Positions 34,860 to 43,196 of a DNA stretch of 64,000 nucleotides are shown here, one piece after another. Position 1 is the first letter of the stretch; each line of letters starts with the position of its first letter. The position numbers and the translations under genes are program-made. The notes beneath the pieces were generated by a model. The model saw nothing but the letters and a program-made list of their open reading frames with translations. It was not told where the DNA came from and ran no database searches. Source of the DNA: Chromobacterium rhizoryzae (GTDB taxonomy: Bacteria; Pseudomonadota; Gammaproteobacteria; Burkholderiales; Chromobacteriaceae); NCBI RefSeq assembly GCF_020544465.1, contig NZ_CP066126.1:2790001-2854000 (forward strand), read 5' to 3'.

Positions 34860-34882
34860 CTTTGATACTGAGAGGAACACTC

Positions 34883-35206
34883 ATGAAACTGTTTGAAAAG
34901 ATCCCCAACCCGCGTGAGATCCGCCGCAAGCTCGGCCTGAACCAGCAAGAATTCTGGAGCCGCATCGGCGTGACCCAGTCCGGCGGCTCCCGCTACGAAA
35001 GCGGCCGCAACATGCCCAAGCCGGTGCGCGAACTGTTGCGCCTGGTTCACGTCGAGCAGATCGACCTGTCCAAGGTTCGCCGCGAAGACTTCGAAATCGT
35101 CGAGTACCTGAAGGAAACCCACCCGGACCTGTACAAGAGTCTGCGCAAAGCGGTTCGCACCAAGCTGGAAGCCCAGGACGGCAGCGTGGAAGCCACCGCC
35201 GGCTGA
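34883..35206 (+). CDS. Helix-turn-helix transcriptional regulator
   Basis: 107-residue XRE-like DNA-binding protein. The HTH is at residues about 10-45 (REIRRKLGLNQQEFWSRIGV, then TQSGGSRYESGRNMP), and the C-terminal part is a short helical tail with DLYKSLRKAVRTK. The ATG at 34883 has GAGGAAC upstream; an extra seven residues in frame are not supported. The gene stands alone with a terminator. Its target is unknown. Similar small HTH genes appear next to ffs in relatives as far as can be recalled. Confidence 0.82.
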   Translation: MKLFEKIPNPREIRRKLGLNQQEFWSRIGVTQSGGSRYESGRNMPKPVRELLRLVHVEQIDLSKVRREDFEIVEYLKETHPDLYKSLRKAVRTKLEAQDGSVEATAG

Positions 35207-35221
35207 TCCCCTTCCGCGAGG

Positions 35222-35257
35222 AAAGCCAGCCCGCAGCGATGCCGGCTGGCTTTATTT
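35222..35257 (+). terminator. Terminator of the HTH gene
   Basis: AAAGCCAGCC pairs with GGCTGGCTTT over 12 bases, followed by ATTTTT. It is 16 bases past the stop. Confidence 0.88.
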
Positions 35258-35331
35258 TTGCCCGCGTGATTGTCCGACAAGCAACGGCGCGCCTCACTCC
35301 GTCCATGCAAGGCGCCCGCCATGCCATCAGC

Positions 35332-35781
35332 CTAGTCCCCCGGGTTGCGCACCAGCAACACCGGCACGTCCGCCAGTTTAAGCACGCCCTCCGCCACGCT
35401 GCCCATCAGCAAATGCATTAAGCCGCTCCAGCCATGGGTACCCATCACTATCAAATCGGCGCCCCAGACGCCGGCGTCGTCCACCAGCACCGCGGCGATT
35501 TTGTCGCCCCAGCTTTCCAGAATCTTGCAATCCGCCGTCACGCCCAGCTCTTTGGCCTTGGCCCCGGCCTGGCCCAACACCTGCTCGCCCGCCTGCTTGA
35601 TCGATTTCTGCAGCTCGGTCGCGTCCAGAAACTCGGTGCCGCCCCAGCCGAACTGGGCCAAATCCACCACATGCACCAACTTCAGGCTGGCGCCCACCTC
35701 CTTGGCCAGATGGCAAGCCTCGTGCAATGCCAGGTTGGAGGTTTCACTATCATCCACGGGTACGAATATGCGCTGATACAT
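35332..35781 (-). CDS. Universal stress protein (UspA family)
   Basis: 149-residue UspA-fold protein. The ATP-binding motif G-x2-G-x9-GS is complete in GTHGWSGLMHLLMGSVAE, and the first strand is IFVPVDDSETSNLAL. The ATG at 35779-35781 has AAGGAG at optimal spacing; an earlier in-frame ATG does not. Usually induced by stationary phase or stress; no operator recognised. Confidence 0.93.
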   Translation of the reverse strand: MYQRIFVPVDDSETSNLALHEACHLAKEVGASLKLVHVVDLAQFGWGGTEFLDATELQKSIKQAGEQVLGQAGAKAKELGVTADCKILESWGDKIAAVLVDDAGVWGADLIVMGTHGWSGLMHLLMGSVAEGVLKLADVPVLLVRNPGD

Positions 35782-35898
35782 GACTCTGCTCCTTGTTGTA
35801 TTTGCCTTACACTTGCAGTCTATCAAACCATGCCACTGCCCTGTTGACTCAGGTTAAGACAAACAACTCAGCCAAACCACTCGCCCAAAGCCCACACC

Positions 35899-36336
35899 AT
35901 GCCCAGAATCCAGATTGTCCTGCCTGAGCGCTTCGCATTCGAAACCCGCGTCGACATCCGCATCGGAGACATCAACTACGCCGGCCACCTAGGCAACGAC
36001 GCCGTGCTGAGACTGGCTCAGGAAGCGCGGCTGCGCTTTTTACAAAGTCTAGGCTATCCGCACGAACTCAGCATCGAGGGCCTGGGCGTCGTGGTGGCGG
36101 ACACCGCCATCCTCTATCGCGCGGAGGCCTTTCACGGCGAGGTGCTGCGCTTCGCGCTGGCCGTGGACGACCTCGGCGCGCGCGGTTTCGATCTGCTCTA
36201 TCAGGCAAGCAATGACAAAACCGGGAAAGAAGTGGCAAGATTGAAGACAGGCCTAGTCTTCTTCGACTACGTCAGCCGCAAGCCTGCCGCCATGCCCCCA
36301 GCGTTTCTGGAGCGGCTAGGCGTCACATCAGAATAA
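35899..36336 (+). CDS. Acyl-CoA thioesterase, 4HBT hotdog fold
   Basis: 145-residue hotdog-fold protein. The active-site helix motif is DINYAGHLGNDAVLRLAQEA, the usual D-x-N--GHL---- pattern of 4-hydroxybenzoyl-CoA thioesterase relatives. Substrate acyl group unknown. It is followed 12 bases later by a TerB-like gene in the same direction. Confidence 0.85.
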   Translation: MPRIQIVLPERFAFETRVDIRIGDINYAGHLGNDAVLRLAQEARLRFLQSLGYPHELSIEGLGVVVADTAILYRAEAFHGEVLRFALAVDDLGARGFDLLYQASNDKTGKEVARLKTGLVFFDYVSRKPAAMPPAFLERLGVTSE

Positions 36337-36348
36337 AGGAAAGGCGTC

Positions 36349-36762
36349 ATGAGAAAATACGCACTCAATAGCCCGGAAGCACTGGCGCGCCTGCTGGCCA
36401 TGTTTATGATCACGGATGGCAATATGGACCCGCGCGAGCTGGAGCTGCTGGAGAAACTCCACGTCTACGACCTGATCGGCCTGCCGCGCAAGCAGTTCAC
36501 CAAGGTGCTGGTGGATTACTGCGACGACGTCTCCGACGAAGCCAACGACGACGGCACCATTCATTTGCTGGACGCGGAGCGCATCAACGGCCTGCTGGCC
36601 GAGGTGAGCGACCACCGCAAACGCATCCTGGCCTGCGTGCTGGCCATGGACATCAGCAAGTCAGACGGCACCATCAGCGAGCCGGAAATGGCCTTGCTGA
36701 GCCATATGATGAAAAGCTGGGGCATTTCGCTGGACGATCTGGAACGCGAATTCGCCCGTTAA
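36349..36762 (+). CDS. TerB-like small acidic protein
   Basis: 137-residue all-helical protein of the TerB/DjlA-N type. Acidic metal-binding positions are in AMFMITDGNMDPRELELLEK and LAMDISKSDGTISEPEMALL. Members coordinate divalent metal and act in stress responses. Spacing of 12 bases from the thioesterase and a GGAAAG site before the ATG suggest an operon; a perfect terminator follows. Confidence 0.8.
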   Translation: MRKYALNSPEALARLLAMFMITDGNMDPRELELLEKLHVYDLIGLPRKQFTKVLVDYCDDVSDEANDDGTIHLLDAERINGLLAEVSDHRKRILACVLAMDISKSDGTISEPEMALLSHMMKSWGISLDDLEREFAR

Positions 36763-36773
36763 CCCCTTTCCGC

Positions 36774-36811
36774 GCCAAAGCAGCCGTCCGCGCGGCTGCT
36801 TTGGCCATTTT
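36774..36811 (+). terminator. Terminator-like hairpin after the TerB-like gene
   Basis: GCCAAAGCAGCC and GGCTGCTTTGGC form a perfect 12-bp stem over 8 bases, followed by ATTTT. It lies directly before the MoxR gene. Confidence 0.72.
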
Positions 36812-36827
36812 GAAGCCTCCCCCGCCC

Positions 36828-37682
36828 ATGACGAGCAATACCCGATTTTCCGGTACCGACAACTACATCGCCACCGAAGACCTGATGATGGCGGTGAACG
36901 CCGCCATCACGCTGGAGCGCCCGCTCCTGATCAAGGGCGAACCCGGCACCGGCAAGACCATGCTGGCCGAGGAAGTGGCCCGCAGCCTGGGCCGAGAGTT
37001 GATTGTCTGGCCGATCAAGTCCACCACCAAGGCGCAGCACGGCCTGTACGAATACGACGCGGTCTCGCGGCTGCGCGACTCGCAGCTGGGCGACGCCCGC
37101 GTGCACGACATCCGCAACTACATCGTCAAGGGCAAGCTGTGGCAGGCTTTCGACGCCGACTCCGCCCCGGTGCTGCTGATCGACGAAATCGACAAGGCCG
37201 ACATCGAATTCCCCAACGATCTGCTGCGCGAACTGGACCAGATGGAGTTCTTCGTCCACGAAACCCAGGAGTTCGTGCGCGCCCGCCAGCGCCCCATCAT
37301 CATCATCACCTCCAATAATGAAAAAGAGCTGCCGGACGCCTTCTTGCGCCGCTGCTTCTTCCATTACATTCGCTTCCCGGACCGGGACACCATGCAGGCC
37401 ATCATCGACGCCCACTTCCCCGCCCTGCGCCAGCAACTGGTCAGCGAAGCGCTGGAGGTGTTCTTCTCCATACGCGAGCTGCCGGGCCTAAAGAAGAAAC
37501 CCAGCACCTCGGAATTGCTGGACTGGCTGAAACTGCTGTCGGCGGAAAACATGGACGCCGCCGCGCTGAAGCAGCGCCATCAGGACAACGCCCCGCCGCC
37601 GCTGGCGGGCGCGCTGCTCAAGAGCGAACAGGATCTGCAATTGTTCGAGCGCCTGATGCAGATGGCCAGGCTGCGCCGCTGA
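36828..37682 (+). CDS. MoxR-family AAA+ ATPase
   Basis: 284-residue AAA+ ATPase: Walker A KGEPGTGKTMLAEEVA, Walker B VLLIDEIDKADIEF, sensor 1 IIITSNNEKELPDAF and the arginine finger region. MoxR ATPases fold or insert metal into partner enzymes, usually with a VWA protein; the CoxE-like gene at 23867-25051 is the only one seen in the window. The ATG at 36828 is chosen; the upstream TTG lies in the terminator stem. One base separates its TGA from the xerC ATG. Confidence 0.9.
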   Translation: MTSNTRFSGTDNYIATEDLMMAVNAAITLERPLLIKGEPGTGKTMLAEEVARSLGRELIVWPIKSTTKAQHGLYEYDAVSRLRDSQLGDARVHDIRNYIVKGKLWQAFDADSAPVLLIDEIDKADIEFPNDLLRELDQMEFFVHETQEFVRARQRPIIIITSNNEKELPDAFLRRCFFHYIRFPDRDTMQAIIDAHFPALRQQLVSEALEVFFSIRELPGLKKKPSTSELLDWLKLLSAENMDAAALKQRHQDNAPPPLAGALLKSEQDLQLFERLMQMARLRR

Positions 37683-37683
37683 A

Positions 37684-38568
37684 ATGGACATCCTGGAGCG
37701 CTTCGCCGCCTCGCTGGCGCTGGCTGGCCGCAGCGGCCACACCGCCGCCGCCTACCTGCGCGATCTGGAACAACTGGCCGCCCTGCTGAGCCCCGCTCCG
37801 CTGGAGCGGGCCGAACACGCCCAGTTGCGCAGAATCCTGGCCAAGCTGCACGCGCAAGGCCTGCACAGCCGCAGCCTGGCGCGCAAGCTCTCCGCCTGGC
37901 GCCGCTTCTACCAATGGCTGTTGGACAACGGACAGCGCGGGGACGACCCCAGCCAGGGTCTGCGCGCGCCCAAACAGGACAAGCCGCTGCCCAAGGCCTT
38001 GCCGGTGGACAGCACCGCGGCCTTGCTGGACCGCATCGACGACGACGACGCGCTCTCCATACGCGACCGCGCGCTGTTCGAGCTGATGTATTCCTGCGGG
38101 CTGCGCCTGTCCGAAGCGGTGGGATTGAATCTGGAAGACCTGGACTTTTCCGACGATCTGCTGCGCATCCGCGGCAAGGGCGGCAAGGAACGCATTGCGC
38201 CGCTGGGCGCCGAGGCGCGCGCCTGCCTGCAGCGCTGGCTGGCGCAACGCCAGGCGGCGCAGGAGGAGCGCGCGGTCTTCATCGCCCGCCACGGCGGACG
38301 GCTGGGCGGACGGCAAGTGGAAAAACGCCTGCGTGACTGGGCGATCAAGACCGGCGCGCAACAACACGTGCATCCGCATATGCTGCGCCACTCCTTCGCC
38401 TCTCACCTGCTGCAATCATCCGGGGACTTGCGCGCGGTGCAAGAACTGCTGGGGCACGCCAATCTGTCCAGCACCCAGATCTACACCGCGCTGGACTTCC
38501 AGCACCTAGCCAAGGTCTACGACGGCGCGCACCCGCGCGCGCGCAAAAAACCGGACAACAAAGACTAA
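37684..38568 (+). CDS. xerC: Tyrosine recombinase XerC
   Basis: 294-residue tyrosine recombinase resolving chromosome dimers at dif with XerD, under FtsK control. All catalytic residues are present: Arg in GLRLSEAVG, Lys in GKGGKERIAP, His-x-x-Arg in HPHMLRHSFASHLL, His in LLGHANLSS and Tyr in IYTALDF. Length and lack of phage signs argue for host XerC. Its TAA stop is followed at once by remnant F of the repeat. The partner xerD is not in the window. Confidence 0.93.
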   Translation: MDILERFAASLALAGRSGHTAAAYLRDLEQLAALLSPAPLERAEHAQLRRILAKLHAQGLHSRSLARKLSAWRRFYQWLLDNGQRGDDPSQGLRAPKQDKPLPKALPVDSTAALLDRIDDDDALSIRDRALFELMYSCGLRLSEAVGLNLEDLDFSDDLLRIRGKGGKERIAPLGAEARACLQRWLAQRQAAQEERAVFIARHGGRLGGRQVEKRLRDWAIKTGAQQHVHPHMLRHSFASHLLQSSGDLRAVQELLGHANLSSTQIYTALDFQHLAKVYDGAHPRARKKPDNKD

Positions 38569-38608
38569 GAGCCTGTTCAAAGCCCGCCGCACTTCAGCAG
38601 GTGGACGC
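38569..38608. repeat. Repeat remnant F between xerC and pncC
   Basis: 40 bp starting GAGCCTGTTCAAAGC, identical for 13 bases to the end of copy E. It lies between TAA at 38566-38568 (xerC stop) and TAA at 38609-38611, which overlaps the TAG stop of the convergent gene. It looks like an internally deleted or solo end of the 140-bp repeat. Confidence 0.6.
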
Positions 38609-39108
38609 TAAGCGGCGCGGCTGCGCGCGGCCAACAGCTCGTCCAGACGCTGCAAGGCGCGGATCACGGTTTGCGCGCGCACCTGCGCGCGATCGCCGTC
38701 GAAGCGGCAGCGGAAAGCCTCGCTCCAGCCGTCAGGACCGGCGATGCCGAACCAGACCAGCCCCACCGGCTTGGCCGCCGTGCCGCCGCCGGGGCCGGCG
38801 ACGCCGGACACCGCCACGCTCCAATCCGCGCCGGACAACGTCTGCGCGCCGGCGGCCATCTGCCTCACCACCGCCTCGCTGACCGCGCCGTGCTCGCGCA
38901 AGGTGCCGTCCTCCACCCGCAGCAGACGCTGCTTGGCCTCATTGCTGTAAGTGACCACGCCGTAGCCGAACCAGGCGGAACTGCCGGCGATGTCGGTCAG
39001 CGCCGCGGCGATCATGCCGCCGGTGCAGGATTCGGCGGCGGCGACGCTCTCGCCCGCCGCCAACAAACGCCCGCCCAGACGGCGAGCCAATTCCAGACTT
39101 TCTTGCAT
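38608..39108 (-). CDS. pncC: CinA-type nicotinamide-nucleotide amidohydrolase
   Basis: 166-residue stand-alone CinA C-terminal domain that converts NMN to NaMN in the pyridine nucleotide cycle. Conserved segments: GESVAAAESCTGGMIAAALT, GVVTYSNEAKQRLL, and VSGVAGPGGGTAAKPVGLVW. The start at 39108 is preferred, as GAGAGG is 6 bases before it, while the ATG two codons up (39114) abuts that site. The gene is 10 bases past the pgi stop (same strand), so it may be co-transcribed. Confidence 0.9.
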   Translation of the reverse strand: MQESLELARRLGGRLLAAGESVAAAESCTGGMIAAALTDIAGSSAWFGYGVVTYSNEAKQRLLRVEDGTLREHGAVSEAVVRQMAAGAQTLSGADWSVAVSGVAGPGGGTAAKPVGLVWFGIAGPDGWSEAFRCRFDGDRAQVRAQTVIRALQRLDELLAARSRAA

Positions 39109-39118
39109 GGCCATCCTC

Positions 39119-40768
39119 TCAGCCTCGCCGCGCTTTGAAATGGCGGATCAAGCCGTTGGTGGAGCTGTCGTGCGCCAGCGCGTCGTCGCCGGCGGCCAGC
39201 TCCGGCAGAATGCGGCGCGCCAGTTGCTTGCCGTACTCCACCCCCCATTGATCGAAGGAGTTGATGCCCCAGATCACGCCCTGCACGAACACCTTGTGCT
39301 CGTACAGCGCCAGCAGCATGCCCACGCTGCGCGGACTCACCTCGTCCAGCGCCAGGGTGTTGGACGGCTGATTGCCCGGGAAGAGCTTCTGCGGCAACAA
39401 CATGTCTAGCTGCTCGCCCGGCAAATGCGCCAGCTCCCGCATCGCCTCGGCCTCGCTCTTGCCGCGCATCAAGGCTTCGGTCTGGGCCAGGCAGTTGGCC
39501 ACCAGCACCTGGTGCTGGTCCGCTACCGGATAATGACTGCGCATCGGGATGATGAAGTCGCAAGGCACCAGTCGCGTGCCCTGATGCAGCAGCTGGAAAA
39601 AGGCGTGCTGGCTATTGGCCCCCTCTTCGCCCCAGATCACCGGGCCGGTGTCGAAATCCAGCGCTTCGCCGTAACGGCCGACGCGCTTGCCGTTGGACTC
39701 CATGTCCAATTGCTGCACATGGGCCGGCAAACGCCGCAAGCCGTGGTCGTAAGGCATGATGGCGTGGGTATGGGCGCGGTAGAAGGTGTTGTACCAGACG
39801 CCGATCAGCGCCAGCAGCACCGGCATATTGGCGGCGAAGGGCGCGCTGAAGAAATGCCGGTCCATCGCGTGACCGCCGGCCAGGAATTCCTGGAAGCGGT
39901 CGAAGCCTATCGACAGCATCACCGGCAGGCCGATGGCCGACCACGTGGAGTAGCGGCCGCCCACCCAGTCCCAAAAGCCGAACATATGCGCCGGATCGAT
40001 GCCGAAAGCCTGCACCGCCGGCTGATTGGTGGACACCGCGACGAAATGACGCGCGATATCGGCCTCGCTCCCCGCCTGCAAAAACCACTGCCGCGCCGCC
40101 TGGGCGTTCAGCAGCGTCTCCGGCGTGGTGAAGGATTTGGACGCGATGATGAACAGGGTTTCGGCGGGGTCCAGCCGCTGCAGCGTGCGCGCGACGTGCG
40201 CGCCGTCCACATTGGAGACGAAATGCACGTCCAGCTCCGGCGACGCGTACGCGGCCAGCGCCTCTTTCACCATCAGCGGCCCCAGATCGGAACCGCCTAT
40301 GCCCAGATTGACCACGTGACGGATGCGCCGGCCGCTGAAGCCTTTCCACTCGCCGCCGCGCACCTGTTCGCTGAAAGCGCGCATCCGCGCGAGCACCGCC
40401 TGCACCTCGGCCACCAGCTCGCAGCCGTCCAGCAGCAGGCTCTCGCCGGCCGGCAGCCGCAAGGCGGTGTGCAGCACCGCGCGGTCCTCGCTGACGTTGA
40501 TGCGCTCGCCACCGCGCATTTTCTCCATCCAGCCGGCCAGATCGGCCTCGCGCGCCAATTCGAACAACAGCTCCAGCGTGCGTTCGGTGATGCGGTTCTT
40601 GGAGTAGTCCAGCAACAGGCCGTCCAGCTCCAGCGAAAAGCGCTGGAAACGCTGCGGATCGGCGTCGAACAACTCGCGCATATGCATGTGCCGGGTCGCG
40701 CGCTGATGCTGATGCAGCCGGGCCCAGACCCGGGTGGAATTAATGTCGGAACTGCGTTGCGAAGCCAT
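39119..40768 (-). CDS. pgi: Glucose-6-phosphate isomerase
   Basis: 549-residue glycolytic enzyme interconverting glucose- and fructose-6-phosphate, same length as E. coli Pgi. Signatures: VNLGIGGSDLGPLMV, ASKSFTTPETLLNA, FGFWDWVGGRYSTWSAIGLP and the catalytic region GVEYGKQLARRI. The ATG at 40766-40768 is used; an in-frame extension of 67 residues would run into repeat copy C and is rejected. The ribosome site is weak. An orn terminator lies just upstream. Confidence 0.96.
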   Translation of the reverse strand: MASQRSSDINSTRVWARLHQHQRATRHMHMRELFDADPQRFQRFSLELDGLLLDYSKNRITERTLELLFELAREADLAGWMEKMRGGERINVSEDRAVLHTALRLPAGESLLLDGCELVAEVQAVLARMRAFSEQVRGGEWKGFSGRRIRHVVNLGIGGSDLGPLMVKEALAAYASPELDVHFVSNVDGAHVARTLQRLDPAETLFIIASKSFTTPETLLNAQAARQWFLQAGSEADIARHFVAVSTNQPAVQAFGIDPAHMFGFWDWVGGRYSTWSAIGLPVMLSIGFDRFQEFLAGGHAMDRHFFSAPFAANMPVLLALIGVWYNTFYRAHTHAIMPYDHGLRRLPAHVQQLDMESNGKRVGRYGEALDFDTGPVIWGEEGANSQHAFFQLLHQGTRLVPCDFIIPMRSHYPVADQHQVLVANCLAQTEALMRGKSEAEAMRELAHLPGEQLDMLLPQKLFPGNQPSNTLALDEVSPRSVGMLLALYEHKVFVQGVIWGINSFDQWGVEYGKQLARRILPELAAGDDALAHDSSTNGLIRHFKARRG

Positions 40769-40800
40769 ATGGATTGCCGCTGGAATAAGTGTTCGCCAAT

Positions 40801-40833
40801 AAAAAGGAGCAAGCTCCGCTGCGGAGCCGCTCC
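40801..40833 (-). terminator. Terminator past orn
   Basis: On the minus strand GGAGC...GCTCC forms an outer stem with an inner CTCCG-CGGAG stem, ending TTTTT. It lies 22 bases beyond the repeat and ends orn transcripts before pgi. Confidence 0.75.
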
Positions 40834-40854
40834 TGTGGGACAGTACCCCGCTTA

Positions 40855-40996
40855 AAACGTGTCTACGATCTCGCGAGCTAGAGCGGGACAAGGCGTTGCA
40901 GCTGAGAAAGCGGAATGTACTCGTGGCACATGCGCATTTCGAAGCGGCACTCGCCGTGCCACGTTTCACGACGCGCGGCGGATCGTAAACAGGTTC
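40855..40996 (-). repeat. Dispersed 140-bp MITE-like repeat, copy C
   Basis: 142 bp. Read from orn it starts GAACCTGTTTACGATCCGCC and ends GTAGACACGTTT, with TTA at 40852-40854 and TTA at 40997-40999 (TAA on minus) on the two sides. The latter is the orn stop codon. The hairpin GGCAC-GGCGA-GTGCC is intact and the TGTAC dyad is partly lost. Same subgroup as copies D and E. Confidence 0.9.
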
Positions 40997-41542
40997 TTAG
41001 AGCTTGAGGAAATGCTCACGGTAGTAACGCAACTCCTCGATGGACTCCAGGATGTCCGCCAGCGCCTCGTGCTTGCCGCGTTTGACCACGCCGCGCGCCA
41101 CCTCCGGCTTCCAACGCTTGCACAACTCTTTCAGCGTAGACACATCCAGGTTGCGATAGTGGAAATACTCTTCCAGCTTGGGCATCCAGCGCACCATGAA
41201 ACGACGATCCTGGTGGATGGTGTTGCCGCACATCGGCGTGATCCGCGGCGGCACGTGCAGAGCCATGAAATCCAGCAGGATTTGCTCGGCCTCGGCTTCG
41301 CCCAGCGTGGAGGCCTTGACCTTTTCGATCAGGCCGCTCTTGCCGTGGGTGTTCTTGTTCCAGTCGTCCATGCCGTCCAACACCTCGTCGGGCTGGTGGA
41401 TCACCAACACCGGCGATTCCGCCACCACGTTCAGCTGGCTGTCGGTCACGATCATCGCCACTTCGATGATGCGGTCGGTCTCTGGATTCAGGCCCGTCAT
41501 TTCCATGTCGAGCCAGATGAGGTTCATTTGATCTTGTGTCAT
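40997..41542 (-). CDS. orn: Oligoribonuclease
   Basis: 181-residue 3'-5' exonuclease of the DEDD family that degrades nanoRNA and pGpG; same length as E. coli Orn. Motifs: LIWLDMEMTGLNPETD (DEDD first Asp/Glu), FHYRNLDVSTLKEL and HEALADILESIEELRYYREH. The ATG at 41540-41542 aligns with the E. coli start. The TAA stop is the duplicated target of repeat copy C. Confidence 0.96.
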   Translation of the reverse strand: MTQDQMNLIWLDMEMTGLNPETDRIIEVAMIVTDSQLNVVAESPVLVIHQPDEVLDGMDDWNKNTHGKSGLIEKVKASTLGEAEAEQILLDFMALHVPPRITPMCGNTIHQDRRFMVRWMPKLEEYFHYRNLDVSTLKELCKRWKPEVARGVVKRGKHEALADILESIEELRYYREHFLKL

Positions 41543-41623
41543 ACTTGCCAATCTTTGCAAAACCCTTCTATTTTCCTTCATTGCCGCGCTGGCGGCAAAC
41601 CTGACAGCAGATAACGGACTCCG

Positions 41624-42868
41624 ATGACCGAGGCATTCAGCTCTCTCTTCCTGGCCGCGCTGGCGGCCACACTCGCGCTAAAACTCTGGCTGGGCTGGCG
41701 CCACGCCCGCCACATCGCCCGCCACCGCGCGGAAGTGCCCGCCGCTTTTCGCGACGCCATCGCCTTGCAACAACATCAATTGGCCGCCGATTATTGCATC
41801 GCCAAGACCCGTTTCGGCCTGTTTTCCGCCGTGCTGGACAGCCTGGTGATCCTGGCGCTGACCTTTGGCGGCGTGCTGCAATGGCTGGCCGGCGCCGTGG
41901 CCGCCGCAGGCGTCTCGCCGCTGCCGTCCGGCCTGCTGCTGATCGTGGGCGTGGCGGCGCTGACCGGCTGCGTCAGCTTTCCGCTCAGCCTGTACTCCAC
42001 CTTTGGCATCGAGGCCCGCTTCGGCTTCAACAAGACCACGCCCAGGCTGTTCATCATCGACCAGATCAAGGGCCTGCTGCTGGGCGCCGTCATCGGCTTG
42101 CCGCTGGTGGCGCTGGTGCTGTGGCTGATGGACATTTCCGGCCCGCTGTGGTGGCTGTGGGTCTGGCTGGTCTGGACCGGCTTCCAGCTGCTGATGGTGG
42201 CGATCTACCCGACGCTGATCGCGCCGCTGTTCAATAAATTCACCCCGCTGGAAGACCTGGAGCTCAAGGCGCGCATCGAAGCGCTGCTGCGACGCGCCGG
42301 CTTCCAGAGCCAGGGCGTCTTCGTGATGGACGGCTCCCGCCGCTCCAGCCACGGCAACGCCTACTTCACCGGCTTTGGCGCCGGCAAGCGCATCGTGTTC
42401 TTCGACACCTTGCTGGGGCAATTGGACCATCAGGAAATCGAAGCGGTGCTGGCTCACGAGCTTGGCCATTTCAAGCGCCGCCACATCGTCAAGCGCATCG
42501 CGCTGGCCTTCGCGCTGTCGCTGGGCTTCCTATTCCTGCTGGGGCAGCTGCTGGACGCGCCCTGGTTCTACGCCGGCCTGGGCGTCTCCACGCCCAGCAC
42601 CGCGATGGCGCTGATCCTGTTCTTCACCGCGGTGCCGGCCTTCACCTTTCCGTTCACCCCGCTGTCCAGCAGCCTGTCGCGCCGCCATGAATACGAGGCC
42701 GACGACTTCGCCGCCAGCGAAACCGACGCCGGCAAACTGGTGTCCGCCCTGGTCAAACTTTATCGCGACAACGCGTCCACGCTGACGCCGGACCCGCTGC
42801 ATTCCGCTTTTTACGACTCGCACCCGCCCGCCGCGCTGCGCATCAACCATCTACAAGGAAACCGCTGA
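41624..42868 (+). CDS. M48 family metallopeptidase, CAAX-protease-1/HtpX-like
   Basis: 414-residue membrane zinc protease. The HEXXH motif is in LAHELGHFKRRH (His278), and the third ligand Glu lies in RRHEYEADDFAA. Several TM helices are seen (e.g. residues 65-90, 108-125, 150-195, 300-345). It is most like Ste24-type CAAX proteases, which in bacteria degrade misfolded membrane proteins. It is followed one base later by the pterin dehydratase gene and then rsgA, forming an operon. Confidence 0.9.
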   Translation: MTEAFSSLFLAALAATLALKLWLGWRHARHIARHRAEVPAAFRDAIALQQHQLAADYCIAKTRFGLFSAVLDSLVILALTFGGVLQWLAGAVAAAGVSPLPSGLLLIVGVAALTGCVSFPLSLYSTFGIEARFGFNKTTPRLFIIDQIKGLLLGAVIGLPLVALVLWLMDISGPLWWLWVWLVWTGFQLLMVAIYPTLIAPLFNKFTPLEDLELKARIEALLRRAGFQSQGVFVMDGSRRSSHGNAYFTGFGAGKRIVFFDTLLGQLDHQEIEAVLAHELGHFKRRHIVKRIALAFALSLGFLFLLGQLLDAPWFYAGLGVSTPSTAMALILFFTAVPAFTFPFTPLSSSLSRRHEYEADDFAASETDAGKLVSALVKLYRDNASTLTPDPLHSAFYDSHPPAALRINHLQGNR

Positions 42869-42869
42869 C

Positions 42870-43196
42870 ATGAACCTGCTCGAACTGTCCTGCGAAGCCC
42901 AACACGGCGCCAGCCCGCTGGCCGCCAGCACCGTCAACCAATTGATGGGTTCCCTGCCCGGCTGGAACATCCGCGGCATCGAACTGACCAAGACCTTTCC
43001 CTTCGCCAACTTCCACGACACCATGGCCTTCGTCAACGCGCTGGCCTGGATCGCCCACCGCGAAGACCACCACCCGGACCTGTCGGTGCATTACAACCGC
43101 GTCGTCGTCAACTTCAGCACCCACGACGCCGGCGGCCTGACCCTGAACGACTTCATCTGCGCCGCCAAGACCGAAGCGCTGCTGGCCCGCCCATGA
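42870..43196 (+). CDS. 4a-hydroxytetrahydrobiopterin dehydratase (PCD/DCoH)
   Basis: 108-residue enzyme that recycles pterin for phenylalanine hydroxylase. The active-site motif is EDHHPDLSVHYNRVVV and the C-terminal NDFICAAKTEAL follows. It starts 2 bases after the M48 stop and its stop overlaps the rsgA ATG (ATGA). The hydroxylase gene, phhA, is not in the window although Chromobacterium is known to have one. Confidence 0.92.
   Translation: MNLLELSCEAQHGASPLAASTVNQLMGSLPGWNIRGIELTKTFPFANFHDTMAFVNALAWIAHREDHHPDLSVHYNRVVVNFSTHDAGGLTLNDFICAAKTEALLARP

Larger units (their letters stand above)
34610..34882. other. AT-rich gap between ffs and the HTH gene
   Basis: 273 bp, far richer in A/T than the rest of the window. 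It holds the T run ending ffs, CATCAG-N8-CTGATG (34778-34797) followed by a long T tract, and AATATT-N6-AATATT near the HTH gene. No supported ORF. The composition fits a regulatory leader or a short non-coding RNA but none is demonstrated. Confidence 0.5.

Noticed and set aside
37684..38568. Phage integrase
   Set aside because: Length, complete residues and neighbours fit XerC, no att site or phage gene nearby.
40769..40969. N-terminal extension of pgi by 67 residues
   Set aside because: Runs through the repeat and an orn terminator; Pgi length fits the ATG at 40768.
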